Source: Bacteroidales bacterium (GTDB taxonomy: Bacteria; Bacteroidota; Bacteroidia; Bacteroidales; JAAYJT01). Taken from it: a stretch of 64,000 nt of DNA. A model generated the notes under the pieces. That model was not told the DNA's origin and made no database searches. It saw only the letters and a list, made by a program, of their open reading frames with translations. Shown here one piece after another: positions 27,090 to 34,837 of this stretch (the first letter of the stretch is position 1; every line of letters starts with the position of its first letter). The position numbers were made by a program, and so were the translations under genes. The DNA lies in the NCBI GenBank assembly GCA_014860575.1, contig JACZJK010000005.1, positions 124,001-188,000 on the forward strand. The letters run 5' to 3'.

Positions 27090-27137
27090 TCTCCCCGTCC
27101 CCATTTCTCCCCTTCCCAATATTTCCCCGTCTTTCCC
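27090..27137. repeat. CTCCCC-rich degenerate repeat
   Basis: Low-complexity words CTCCCCGTCCCC, TCTCCCCTTCCC and TTTCCCCGTCTTTCCCC lie just 3' of the aldolase gene (minus strand). Confidence 0.55.
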
Positions 27138-28217
27138 CTAATACCTGTCAATACAGTTCAGGTCCTCAAAGGCTGTTTTTAAGCGGGCAACCATGGTTTT
27201 TTCGCCTTCGCGAAGCCAAACGCGGGGATCATAGTATTTTTTATTTGGCTTATCGTCGCCTTCAGGATTTCCAATCTGACCCTGCAGGTAGCCTTCATTT
27301 TTCTTATAGTAGTTTTTAACTCCTTCCCAATAAGCCCATTGGGTATCGGTATCAATATTCATTTTGATCACACCGTAGGAGATGGCTTCCCTGATTTCCT
27401 CACGACTCGAACCTGAACCACCATGAAATACAAAGTCAACAGGTTTATCTGCAGTGTTGAATGTCTTTTGGATGTATTCCTGGGAGTTTTTTAGGATTAT
27501 AGGTTGCAACTTAACATTTCCCGGTTTGTAAACTCCATGCACATTTCCAAATGCTGCGGCAATTGTGAACCTGTCGCTGATGGAATTCAAGACTTCATAA
27601 GATGCAGCTACCTCTTTGGGCTGGGTATACAGCTTTGAACTGTCGATATTGGTGTTATCCACTCCATCTTCTTCACCACCGGTTACGCCAAGCTCCATTT
27701 CAATGTTTACGCCGATCTTATTCATGCGGGCAAAATAAAGTTTACATGTTTCGAGGTTCTCATGTAGTGAATCTTCCGAAAGGTCAAGCATATGCGAGCT
27801 AAAGAGCGGGTGGCCGTTTTTTTTGAAATGTTCTTCATTGGCAACCATAAGACCATCAATCCAGGTTAATAATTTACGTGCAGCATGATCGGTGTGAAGT
27901 ATAACGGGAACCCCGTACAACTTTGCTACATGGTGGATGTGCATTGCACCTGAAACCGTTCCTGCGATGGCAGCTTTTTGCCCGTCGTTTGCCAGGGTTT
28001 TGCCTGCATAAAAAAGTCCGCCGCCGTTTGAGAACTGAATGATCACGGGTGAATTGACTTCCCTTGCAGCCTCAAGCACTGCGTTTACTGAGTTGGTTCC
28101 CACAACATTTACTGCCGGAATTGCAAACTGGTTTTCTTTGGCAATTCGGTAAATCGTTTTCACATCATCGCCGGTTGCTACACCGGGAGCTATTTTGCTG
28201 CTGATACGTTCTGACAT
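27138..28217 (-). CDS. fbaA: class II fructose-bisphosphate aldolase
   Basis: 359-residue zinc aldolase of glycolysis/gluconeogenesis. Metal-site and phosphate-site motifs are VPVILHTDHAARKLLTWIDG, HMLDLSEDSLHENLETCK, FGNVHGVYKPGNVKL and VFHGGSGSSREEIREAISYG, then KMNIDTDTQWAYWEG. The start is set at MSERISSKIAPGV; the frame opens 34 codons earlier, beyond the promoter box. Confidence 0.96.
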   Translation of the reverse strand: MSERISSKIAPGVATGDDVKTIYRIAKENQFAIPAVNVVGTNSVNAVLEAAREVNSPVIIQFSNGGGLFYAGKTLANDGQKAAIAGTVSGAMHIHHVAKLYGVPVILHTDHAARKLLTWIDGLMVANEEHFKKNGHPLFSSHMLDLSEDSLHENLETCKLYFARMNKIGVNIEMELGVTGGEEDGVDNTNIDSSKLYTQPKEVAASYEVLNSISDRFTIAAAFGNVHGVYKPGNVKLQPIILKNSQEYIQKTFNTADKPVDFVFHGGSGSSREEIREAISYGVIKMNIDTDTQWAYWEGVKNYYKKNEGYLQGQIGNPEGDDKPNKKYYDPRVWLREGEKTMVARLKTAFEDLNCIDRY

Positions 28218-28262
28218 AAAGATTCTTATTTTAGGTTCAGGAATGAAATGCTTTTCACGTGC

Positions 28263-28270
28263 CAAAAGTA
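28263..28270 (-). promoter_or_regulatory. -7 box of the aldolase gene
   Basis: The minus strand reads TACTTTTG followed by GCAC, 45 nt upstream of the aldolase ATG. Confidence 0.6.
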
Positions 28271-28393
28271 CTACTTTTTGAGCACACGATAAATTAACCA
28301 AATGGTGAAAAGAGGCCAAAATGCTGTAATCATCATTTTCGTTGCCTGTTAATTTCGGTTTTCAAAGGTAGGCATACAATCCCGAAACCTTCT

Positions 28394-28401
28394 TATCTTT
28401 G
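28394..28401 (+). promoter_or_regulatory. -7 box of tRNA-Arg
   Basis: TATCTTTG followed by CAGGG matches TAnnTTTG and ends 10 nt before the mature tRNA 5' end. Confidence 0.65.
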
Positions 28402-28411
28402 CAGGGAATTT

Positions 28412-28485
28412 GGCCCCGTAGTTCAGCTGAATAGAACGTCAGATTCCGGTTCTGAAAGTCACAGGTTTGAATCCTGTCGGGGTCA
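28412..28485 (+). tRNA. tRNA-Arg (anticodon CCG)
   Basis: 74-nt cloverleaf: acceptor GGCCCCG pairs with CGGGGTC (one G-U), anticodon arm TCAGA-TTCCGGT-TCTGA gives anticodon CCG, T-arm ACAGG-TTTGAAT-CCTGT, discriminator A, CCA not encoded. It sits at the edge of the accessory island that runs to about 34800. Confidence 0.95.
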
Positions 28486-28500
28486 CGCAAACTATTATAA

Positions 28501-28532
28501 GCCTGTATATTATTTATATGCAGGCTTTTTTT
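28501..28532 (+). terminator. rho-independent terminator of tRNA-Arg
   Basis: A 10-bp stem (GCCTG...CAGGC outer part, one G-T wobble) with a 5-nt loop is followed by seven T residues, 15 nt downstream of the tRNA. Confidence 0.8.
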
Positions 28533-28618
28533 ACAAATAGGAGCAACATTAATGCAACAAGTAGAATTGGCGATTTTATTCATTAAATCCATTCTCTTGC
28601 ATCCATGCTTCCGTTGCA

Positions 28619-29320
28619 TCAATACGGACCAATGACTTTTGTTACTAAATTGAATGTAAAACCGGAATCATTTATCCAGTCTTTGAACCCGATGTTTTCA
28701 AAGGTAAAACTAATGCTTTCAAATATTTCGCCTCCACTAGCCACAGACTGCTGCACACTTGAGACTTTCCAATTGGAGAGTTTTACTGAGTAATATGGTG
28801 TAGTTTGCCCGGGTGCATACATTTTGAATTCAATACCCCCATTCATCGAACCCGTAATCATCTCTTTGAAAAAGTTCACAGAATTGATGTCCTGAAGCTT
28901 GGAAATGGTCACATCCTGCATATTGGCATTGTTAATAGTGCCAAAATTGGAGCCTCCGTAAGACATAGCGAGCACATTGAAAATACCTGGCCCAAATGAA
29001 TTTGGGCCGAAGAAAGAATAAGTAATTGATTCGGTAGTCGTTCCTGACATTGGACTTGTGCCTGCCAAAGCATTCCAGCTGGCGCCGTTATGAAAGGCAG
29101 GTGATTGGGCGTTTATGTCATAAATCATTAACCCGGCAGAAGGGTTGCTTACGGAAGTGGTATCGTTAACCCTGGGAAGCATGAGACCCTTGTCAGGACT
29201 GGTAAGATCCAGCACAGAATTAGGACTGGGGTTAGTGGTTCCAATACCTACCTGGGCATTCAAATTAATAGTTGTTACAATCAGTAACATCGTCAAAACT
29301 AAAATACTAAATTGTTTCAT
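28619..29320 (-). CDS. secreted fibre-tip/Hcp-like protein
   Basis: 233 residues. The signal peptide ends INLNAQ. Residues 23-90 carry the Bacteroidota surface-fibre module VGIGTTNPSPNSVLDLTS, then DKGLMLPRV, shared with the large protein at 30161. Residues about 95-233 resemble the Hcp/TssD (type VI tube) fold: ITGSMNGGIEFKMYAPGQ, then YYSVKLSNWKVSSVQQSV, SGGEIFESISFTFENIGF. Hcp normally lacks a signal peptide, so this is an exported relative and not a T6SS component; no other T6SS gene is nearby. The assignment to the Hcp fold is by motif memory only. Confidence 0.6.
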   Translation of the reverse strand: MKQFSILVLTMLLIVTTINLNAQVGIGTTNPSPNSVLDLTSPDKGLMLPRVNDTTSVSNPSAGLMIYDINAQSPAFHNGASWNALAGTSPMSGTTTESITYSFFGPNSFGPGIFNVLAMSYGGSNFGTINNANMQDVTISKLQDINSVNFFKEMITGSMNGGIEFKMYAPGQTTPYYSVKLSNWKVSSVQQSVASGGEIFESISFTFENIGFKDWINDSGFTFNLVTKVIGPY

Positions 29321-29503
29321 GAAATTTTGATTAAATTGATTGAAATTGTCCCTACTCTCTTAAAGGCTTTTCGGGTTCGCCTGTCGAATTTATTGTTCGT
29401 TTTTTATTGTTGTCTTCTTTCAATGAACGCCCGAAACAATGAATAAAATTGTTATCAAAACTTTAGATTTTTAGACAATTGGCTTTATTTGATTGATTTC
29501 TGA

Positions 29504-30103
29504 CTACTGCCTGATCACTTTTTCCATATACAGGGTTTCCCCCTGTAGCACACGTACGATATAAATGCCGTTGGGATTGTTGCTTAGATTGAACTGGTAG
29601 CTTCTTTCGCTAAAGAGGGTGGTTTGCTGTATCAACTCACCCATCATGCCGTAAATCTCAACGTTTGCAATTGACGCTTCATCAGTTTCGGGCAGCTCAA
29701 GGAGAAAGAACCCCGTGGTGGGATTTGGATAAACTTTAATACCTGACTCTAATCGCAGGGCGTCATCAAATTTGATTTCAGGTAAGGGATGATCGCTTGC
29801 AGCAACAATGGATTTGGCATTTGTGCAATACATGCCATCAGTATCAATCCAGGCACGGAGGTAGCCGTTGGCTTCAACGAGGATTCCCGGAAGCAACAAT
29901 ACTGACTGCCCTGCAACCAGGTGAATAACTCCGCCGCTCTGAACCAGCAAATCCTGCACAGTTATCGTTTGCAATGCATCTCGCTTCATATCCTGCCCCA
30001 AGGTGTATTTATACTCCTTTGAAAAATCTTTGGTACACTCAAATATTTTCAAAATAAGCTTATGCGTATCTCGGTAAACCGGTAAATCATAGTACAAAGC
30101 CAT
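29504..30103 (-). pseudogene. chimeric ORF: Avd N-terminus fused to a T9SS cargo C-terminus
   Basis: 199-codon ORF in two unrelated parts. Residues 1-44 (MALYYDLPVYRDTHKLILK, then IFECTKDFSKEYKYTLGQDM) match the start of DGR accessory (Avd-like four-helix) proteins, which normally have about 110-125 residues. From residue 45 (LQTITVQDLLVQSGG) it is the coathanger-type stalk plus T9SS sorting domain (IKVYPNPTTGFFLLELPE, ending YMEKVIRQ), paralogous to the tail of the protein at 33182. There is no signal peptide, so the sorting domain cannot be exported; the ORF is most likely a dead fusion left by recombination. The junction shows microhomology (GCATTGCAAAC). It starts 57 bp after the stop of the putative variable protein, exactly where avd sits in intact DGRs. 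Confidence 0.7.
29826..29973. repeat. 148-bp near-identical patch shared with 33504-33651
   Basis: The two stretches differ at about three positions by eye, while flanking coding sequence of the paralogues is only roughly 80% alike. One end of the patch coincides with the Avd fusion junction, suggesting recombination or gene conversion. Confidence 0.8.
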
Positions 30104-30118
30104 AAATTTTCAAAATCA

Positions 30119-30131
30119 ACCGCTACGCGGT
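30119..30131. repeat. small hairpin between the variable protein and the Avd remnant
   Basis: ACCGC-TAC-GCGGT, a 5-bp stem with a 3-nt loop. Many DGRs have a hairpin downstream of the variable repeat that aids homing; this one is in the right place but shorter than usual. Confidence 0.35.
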
Positions 30132-30160
30132 AATATTTAAATAGATAAATGGTTAAATAG

Positions 30161-33136
30161 TTAAAAAGCCCGGACGGCACGGACACGTCTGGTGTTGTCC
30201 TTATAGTAGTAGCCCTGGAAGCCATTGTAGAAATCCTGCCTCCAGGCGTAGTTAGAACTGAACTCAGAAGAACTCCAATAGTAGGTGTCAGTAAAACCGC
30301 TGCCTCCGTTTGCCCCTGCGGCAGCATTAATAGTTGCCTTGTTTTGATACATTATATTTAATTCTTCTTTTGAGGGAAGATACCAGTCGCCATAAGTTTT
30401 ACCTCCTTCGGTAACTTGCAGTTCATTACAAATGCGCGCTGCATAAGTGTTACCATCATCACCAATAGCTACATGAGCTGCAATAATTATTGAGGTATTT
30501 GCTTCGCCCGCATAAGGGCCGTCTCCTTTTGCCTGAGTATTACCATAAGTACCGGCAAACCATATTACCCCTGTACTTTGGTCCTGTTTAGCAGCTACCA
30601 AACCATGCTGTCCGGTTTCGTCTACCCAGAATACGATACCGCCTTGGGCAAAGTCGCCTACGGAGTAGGTGGTAGATGATGAAGATGAACCACCGCCAAC
30701 TCCCTTCCATTTATTAGTAGTTGCATCATAATAATAAAAACCTTTTGCAGTAATATCTGCTGTTTCTGGTGTAGTAGATGCAACACTTATATCATTTACA
30801 AAAATAATTGCACCATCTTGGTCTGCGCCATAAGCAGCCACTTTAGCGTCTAGTTGTGCCAAAGTTAGAGAGGGCACTTGCACACCGTCTGCGGTTGTTG
30901 TACTTGCTGGGTATCCTTCGACTTGTAGGGTGGTCTTAGGTGTTGTGGTACCAATGCCTACATTTCCATTGTCATATATACTGCTATTCGTAGTAAGTGT
31001 TCCGTTTTGCCATTTGGGGAGGTAATTGTTGGTTCCAACATCTACTAGCATATCTCCACTCGTTAATTCCACCGACCAATTATTTAACACGCCCTGATCA
31101 CCACCATATACATCAAACACTTTCAGAATCCACATGCCATTTGGGTTTATGTTACCCCCTCCAATTGCAGAAAAGCTACTAACGTTAGCGACAAAGCCAC
31201 AAACTCCAGGAGACAGGGAGCCAATTGGTAAAAATGTTCCGGTATAAGGAGGTAAACTTGAAGACAAGGGTTCAGCAAAATTGTCACAAAATTGTGTGTT
31301 CACAAGGTTGTCATCACCACCCCCATTATTTTTCATAAGATTAAGTTTATCACCGTTGGGGGCAATTAAATATATTTCCAGATCCGCTACAAATGTGTGA
31401 GTCAGGTTTATGGTAACACAAATATTTTCAGATTGAACAGACTCAGGAAAGCCTGCAACATGAATTGTATCGCTTACTCCATCAGGACAATTGTAATCTA
31501 CTATTGGAGTACCCGGTGCATTGCTTTGAGAAGCTAATTCTTCAATAGAATTTACCATTAATTTTCCCTGACTATCTGCATATATCTGCCTGAAACCTGC
31601 TCCTTCTAAATTTCTAACTCTTGCCTCGCCATTTACATCCAATAGTTCTGTAGGTGCTGCTGTCCCGATACCCACTTTGGTGTCTGAAGTGGCGCCATTC
31701 ACACCATTTATGCTTCCGAGTACTAAACTATTGCTTTGGCTAACCAAGGCATTAGCACCAATGGCAGTAGCGTTAGTTAATGCCCCTGATGCGACGTTTG
31801 CCTGGTAGCCAAGGGCTGTGTTACCCGTTCCTGTGGTATTTGCACCAAGCGCTGCAAAACCAACAGAGGTGTTGTTAGAACCTGAGGTGTTGTTGTAAAA
31901 GGCATCCCTGCCAACTATTACGTTATGTGTTCCGTTGGTTGTATTTATTCCTGCCTGGTGTCCAACTGCAGTATTTGGACCGTTAAGCGCATTTTGAAGC
32001 GCTCCGCCACCAATTGCAGTAATTGCATCTGTTCCGGTTTTGCTCAAAGCTGCCTGATGACCGATCGCAGTGTTCCAGGATCCGGTTGTATTATTCTGGA
32101 GTGCTGCAAAGCCATTGGCCACATTGTTAATTCCGGTGGTGTTTTGGCGAAGTGCATTTACACCATTGGCCACGTTATCATTTCCTGTGGTGTTGGAGAA
32201 GAGTGCAGATCTGCCATTTGCCGTGTTGTTAATTCCAGTAGTGTTGTGGTGGAGTGCCTCTACACCAGTGGCCGTGTTATTAATTCCTGTGGTGTTGTTA
32301 AAGAGTGCGAAAAAACCATTGGCCATGTTATCATTTCCTGTGGTGTTGTTAAAGAGTGCCAAAGAACCATTTGCCGTGTTGTTAATTCCTGTGGTGTTGT
32401 TTTGAAGTGCAGCAAAACCATAGGCCGTATTGGAATTTCCTGTGGAGTTGAAGTAGAGTGAAAATGTTCCACTTGCTGTGTTTTCATATCCTGTAGTATT
32501 ATTGTGAAGTGTAGCATACCCATTGGCCGTGTTGGAATTTCCTGTTTCATTTGAGTAGAGCGATCGAAAACCATTGGCCGTGTTGTTAACTCCTGTGGTG
32601 TTGAAATATAGTGCTTGTGCCCCATTTGCCGTGTTCCAATTTCCGGTGGTGTTGGAATACAGTGCTTGATAACCACTAGCTACATTGCTAGATCCTGCAG
32701 TATTGGAATAAAGTGCTGAAACCCCAAGGGCAAGGTTTTGGTTGTTTGAAAGGTCATCACTTGCTCCGGCGCCATCTCCAAGAAAAACACTGTTGCCACC
32801 TGTTCTCCCATCACTCAGATCATCTATTTTAGTAACCGTATTGCTTGTGCTACCATTTAGATTTATCCAGTCGGTTCCGTTAAAAAAGTAGAAACCATCT
32901 GCTTTATCAGTCTGGTAAACCAAAAGGCCAGTGGCAGGGGTGCTTATGGCTACACGTTGTGTTGAGTCCATCCGTGGGATTAAAAGTCCTTTGTCCGTTG
33001 ATTGAACATCCAGCATGGCCGATGCGGCGGGAGTGGCGGATTCATTGGCTGAGATCACTACACCCTGGGCAAACGACTTGCTTGTGAGAGTTGCGATAAT
33101 AAGTGCGAGCGAAATAATGAATATTATTATTTTCAT
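30161..33136 (-). CDS. secreted repeat fibre with P-domain and C-terminal C-type-lectin/DUF1566 domain, putative DGR target
   Basis: 991 residues. A signal peptide (1-24) precedes a fibre-base module with LDVQSTDKGLLIPRMDSTQR. Residues about 137-482 are 17-residue repeats of the form xxALxxNTTGxNNTANG (13 regular, then about six degenerate). Residues about 542-695 look like a proprotein-convertase P-domain (HTFVADLEIYLIAPNGDKL, GMWILKVFDVYGGDQGVLN). From about 825 comes a DUF1566/formylglycine-type C-lectin fold (GGIVFWVDETGQHGLVAAK, DWYLPSKEELNIMYQNK). The last 40 residues have the DGR target frame YWSSSE...AW.Q.F..G......K....RVRAVRAF, with NNC codons at most presumptive variable positions. 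It has no T9SS tail, so surface attachment is unclear. It is followed by the Avd remnant. Confidence 0.85.
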   Translation of the reverse strand: MKIIIFIISLALIIATLTSKSFAQGVVISANESATPAASAMLDVQSTDKGLLIPRMDSTQRVAISTPATGLLVYQTDKADGFYFFNGTDWINLNGSTSNTVTKIDDLSDGRTGGNSVFLGDGAGASDDLSNNQNLALGVSALYSNTAGSSNVASGYQALYSNTTGNWNTANGAQALYFNTTGVNNTANGFRSLYSNETGNSNTANGYATLHNNTTGYENTASGTFSLYFNSTGNSNTAYGFAALQNNTTGINNTANGSLALFNNTTGNDNMANGFFALFNNTTGINNTATGVEALHHNTTGINNTANGRSALFSNTTGNDNVANGVNALRQNTTGINNVANGFAALQNNTTGSWNTAIGHQAALSKTGTDAITAIGGGALQNALNGPNTAVGHQAGINTTNGTHNVIVGRDAFYNNTSGSNNTSVGFAALGANTTGTGNTALGYQANVASGALTNATAIGANALVSQSNSLVLGSINGVNGATSDTKVGIGTAAPTELLDVNGEARVRNLEGAGFRQIYADSQGKLMVNSIEELASQSNAPGTPIVDYNCPDGVSDTIHVAGFPESVQSENICVTINLTHTFVADLEIYLIAPNGDKLNLMKNNGGGDDNLVNTQFCDNFAEPLSSSLPPYTGTFLPIGSLSPGVCGFVANVSSFSAIGGGNINPNGMWILKVFDVYGGDQGVLNNWSVELTSGDMLVDVGTNNYLPKWQNGTLTTNSSIYDNGNVGIGTTTPKTTLQVEGYPASTTTADGVQVPSLTLAQLDAKVAAYGADQDGAIIFVNDISVASTTPETADITAKGFYYYDATTNKWKGVGGGSSSSSTTYSVGDFAQGGIVFWVDETGQHGLVAAKQDQSTGVIWFAGTYGNTQAKGDGPYAGEANTSIIIAAHVAIGDDGNTYAARICNELQVTEGGKTYGDWYLPSKEELNIMYQNKATINAAAGANGGSGFTDTYYWSSSEFSSNYAWRQDFYNGFQGYYYKDNTRRVRAVRAF
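30168..30283 (-). other. candidate DGR variable repeat (VR)
   Basis: About 116 bp at the 3' end of the fibre gene, from the codons for YYW to a GC-rich end (GTCCGTGCCGTCCGGGC) that would serve as the initiation-of-mutagenic-homing region. Codons at presumed exposed positions are TTC, AAC, TAC, TAC, TTC, GGC, TAC, TAC, GAC, AAC and ACC. All end in C, as expected if they derive from AAC in an adenine-mutagenised template. Invariant positions keep W, E, Q, G, K and the VRAVR tail. No template repeat was found in the window. Confidence 0.65.
32061..32726 (-). repeat. 51-bp coding tandem repeats (about 13 regular units)
   Basis: Words such as CCTGTGGTGTTGTT recur every 51 bp (for example 32286 and 32337) on the plus strand and encode 17-residue units of the fibre protein. 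Long antisense frames here are produced by the repeat and are not genes. Confidence 0.92.
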
Positions 33137-33181
33137 AACTTTTTGTTTTTAAACTTTTAGATTTGTTTGATTAATTTCTGA

Positions 33182-34339
33182 TTACTGCCTGATCACTTTT
33201 TCCATATACAGGCTTTCGCCCTGCAGCACACGCACGATATAAATACCGCGGGGCTTATCGCTTAAATTGAATTGGTAACTTCTCTCACCAATCAGTGTTG
33301 TTTGCTGAACAAGTTCGCCCATCATGCCGTAAATTTCTACATTGGCCCTTGAGTCTTCAACGGCCTCGGGTAACTCAAGTGTGAAACTACCGGTGGTAGG
33401 ATTTGGAAATACCCTGATTCCTGCTGAAAGCGGCATTGCTTCCTCAAACTTTATTTCAGGGATGGGCTGGTCGGCTACAGCTATGATGGCTTTGGCGTTC
33501 ATACAATACATGCCATCAGTATCAATCCAGGCACGGAGGTAGCCGTTGGCTTCAACAAGAATTCCCGGAAGCAACAATACTGACTGCCCTGCAACCAGGT
33601 GAATAACTCCGCCGCTCTGAACCAGTAAATCCTGCACAGTTATCGTTTGCACAGCATCAAAGCAGAGTTCCTGACCATTCGTTAAAGTAACATTTTCAAC
33701 CAGCCTGTTTAGTGGCACATCGCTCCAGTGGATGCGGTTAAAGGGATCGTTTTCATAAGCCTCTCCGGCAAAGTTTCCGCTGAAGTTAGTGAAGGTTACC
33801 TCGCCGATGTTCAGGGTTTTGGCTACATTGTATAATTCGTTGCCGGGTGTGGAAATAAATGCCACGCCAGCAATGGTCAGTTCCTGGCTGTTGTTGATGG
33901 TAAGGAATGTGCTGCTCGAGGCTCCGCTTTGGAAAATGCTGTTGTTGAGCGGCAAAGCCGGGTCAATGGTAGCGCCTGACTGGATATTCAATCCATCGCC
34001 ACTCATTTTTTCAAAAGTGGCGTATTCAGCGCCGATGGTTCCGCCGGAGCTGACTATGAACACAAAGTATCCGGCAGAGGTAACGGTAACAGGGTTGCCA
34101 TCTTCGCCCATGAGGGTTAGTTTGCCGCCGTCGTTAACTGTAAGGGTGTTGCCATCGCTGAGTATGAGGGATGAGCCGGATTCGATTTTCAGGTCGCCGT
34201 CATTGTCAATGTCAACGGCTCCATCCACATACATGACTGTTTCACCGGTCATAATCATGTTTGTTCCGATTTTGATGCCCTGGGCAAGGATAATGCCTGG
34301 CAGGCAAATTGCCGTAATGATGAGTAAAAGTGTTTTCAT
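33182..34339 (-). CDS. T9SS-secreted beta-helix-like protein
   Basis: 385 residues. The signal peptide ends GIILAQG. Residues 20-200 are short Gly/Asp-rich strands (DIDNDGDLKIESGSSLILSD, TLTVNDGGKLTLMGEDGN) suggesting a right-handed beta-helix. Residues about 220-290 form the coathanger-type stalk (CFDAVQTITVQDLLVQSGG) also seen in the chimera at 29504 and the giant protein at 48368. Residues about 305-385 are a type A T9SS sorting domain (IRVFPNPTTGSFTLELPEAV, ending YMEKVIRQ). It should cross the outer membrane by T9SS and be anchored or released after tail cleavage. Confidence 0.87.
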   Translation of the reverse strand: MKTLLLIITAICLPGIILAQGIKIGTNMIMTGETVMYVDGAVDIDNDGDLKIESGSSLILSDGNTLTVNDGGKLTLMGEDGNPVTVTSAGYFVFIVSSGGTIGAEYATFEKMSGDGLNIQSGATIDPALPLNNSIFQSGASSSTFLTINNSQELTIAGVAFISTPGNELYNVAKTLNIGEVTFTNFSGNFAGEAYENDPFNRIHWSDVPLNRLVENVTLTNGQELCFDAVQTITVQDLLVQSGGVIHLVAGQSVLLLPGILVEANGYLRAWIDTDGMYCMNAKAIIAVADQPIPEIKFEEAMPLSAGIRVFPNPTTGSFTLELPEAVEDSRANVEIYGMMGELVQQTTLIGERSYQFNLSDKPRGIYIVRVLQGESLYMEKVIRQ

Positions 34340-34837
34340 GTTTTTGGGGTTATTGTTAGCCTTTTTTGAGTATCAGGGGCTAAAATGATTCAAATTGATT
34401 ATAAGTTGCTGTGTTTTAATGAGAAGAATCGCATGTTGTAAACACACAAGGATGGTAATGCATGCGAGGCAATCACCTTTTTAACAAATAATTAACAGTT
34501 TGTAAGACAAGGTTGCCATCCCTGCCTTGCCGGCAGGCCCACTTCCGATAGTATTCTAAGACATACGCAAATTTTTCTTAATTTAATCTGCAAACTCAAA
34601 TGTGTTACAACGGCAATGCAATTGTTGCTTAGCGGGAAAGACTACAAGGGTGGGGATTGAAACGCTTGCTTTAACTGGAAATGCAATTATTGTTTAACGG
34701 AGTTGGATAATTGCAAATTATCCAATGTCCCAAGCGGCAATGCAATTGCCGCTTAGCGGGGGGCAGCGCATTGGAACTGCCCTCTTTGTTTTTGTAAATA
34801 CGGCAGGTAAGTGAAGTGCTGCCAATGATTCTACTGA
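34340..34837. other. 498-bp intergenic region with short repeats only
   Basis: Between two minus-strand genes. It holds a small GC-rich hairpin (CCTTGCCGGCAGG, about 34524), a relic CCGATAGTAT word near 34543 and the three-copy repeat listed separately. I see no gene. Confidence 0.6.
34611..34760. repeat. three spaced copies of a palindromic GGCAATGCAATTGCCGCTTAGCGG repeat
   Basis: Copies begin at 34611, 34676 and 34735 (spacings of 65 and 59 bp), each about 26 bp. The third copy holds the near-perfect palindrome GCGGCAATGCAATTGCCGC; the second is the most diverged (AATGCAATTATTGTTTAACGG). Confidence 0.75.

Noticed and set aside
28362-28622. 86-codon minus-strand ORF over tRNA-Arg
   Set aside because: Shadow of the tRNA gene and its terminator; its peptide (PDRIQTCDFQNR) is the typical false translation of a tRNA.
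28619-29320. Part of a type VI secretion system
   Set aside because: The protein has a Sec signal peptide and no tss genes are near; only the fold resembles Hcp.
31925-32676. Long antisense frames (178, 111 and 138 codons) across the fibre repeats
   Set aside because: They arise from the 51-bp repeat, which stays open in several frames; repetitive composition without start signals or family similarity.
34611-34760. CRISPR remnant
   Set aside because: Only three diverged copies with uneven spacing and no leader or cas genes.
28540-34800. Reverse transcriptase or template repeat for the DGR
   Set aside because: I looked for an RT-like protein and for an A-rich copy of the VR (for example around GTCCGTGCCGTCCGG) and found neither in the window.
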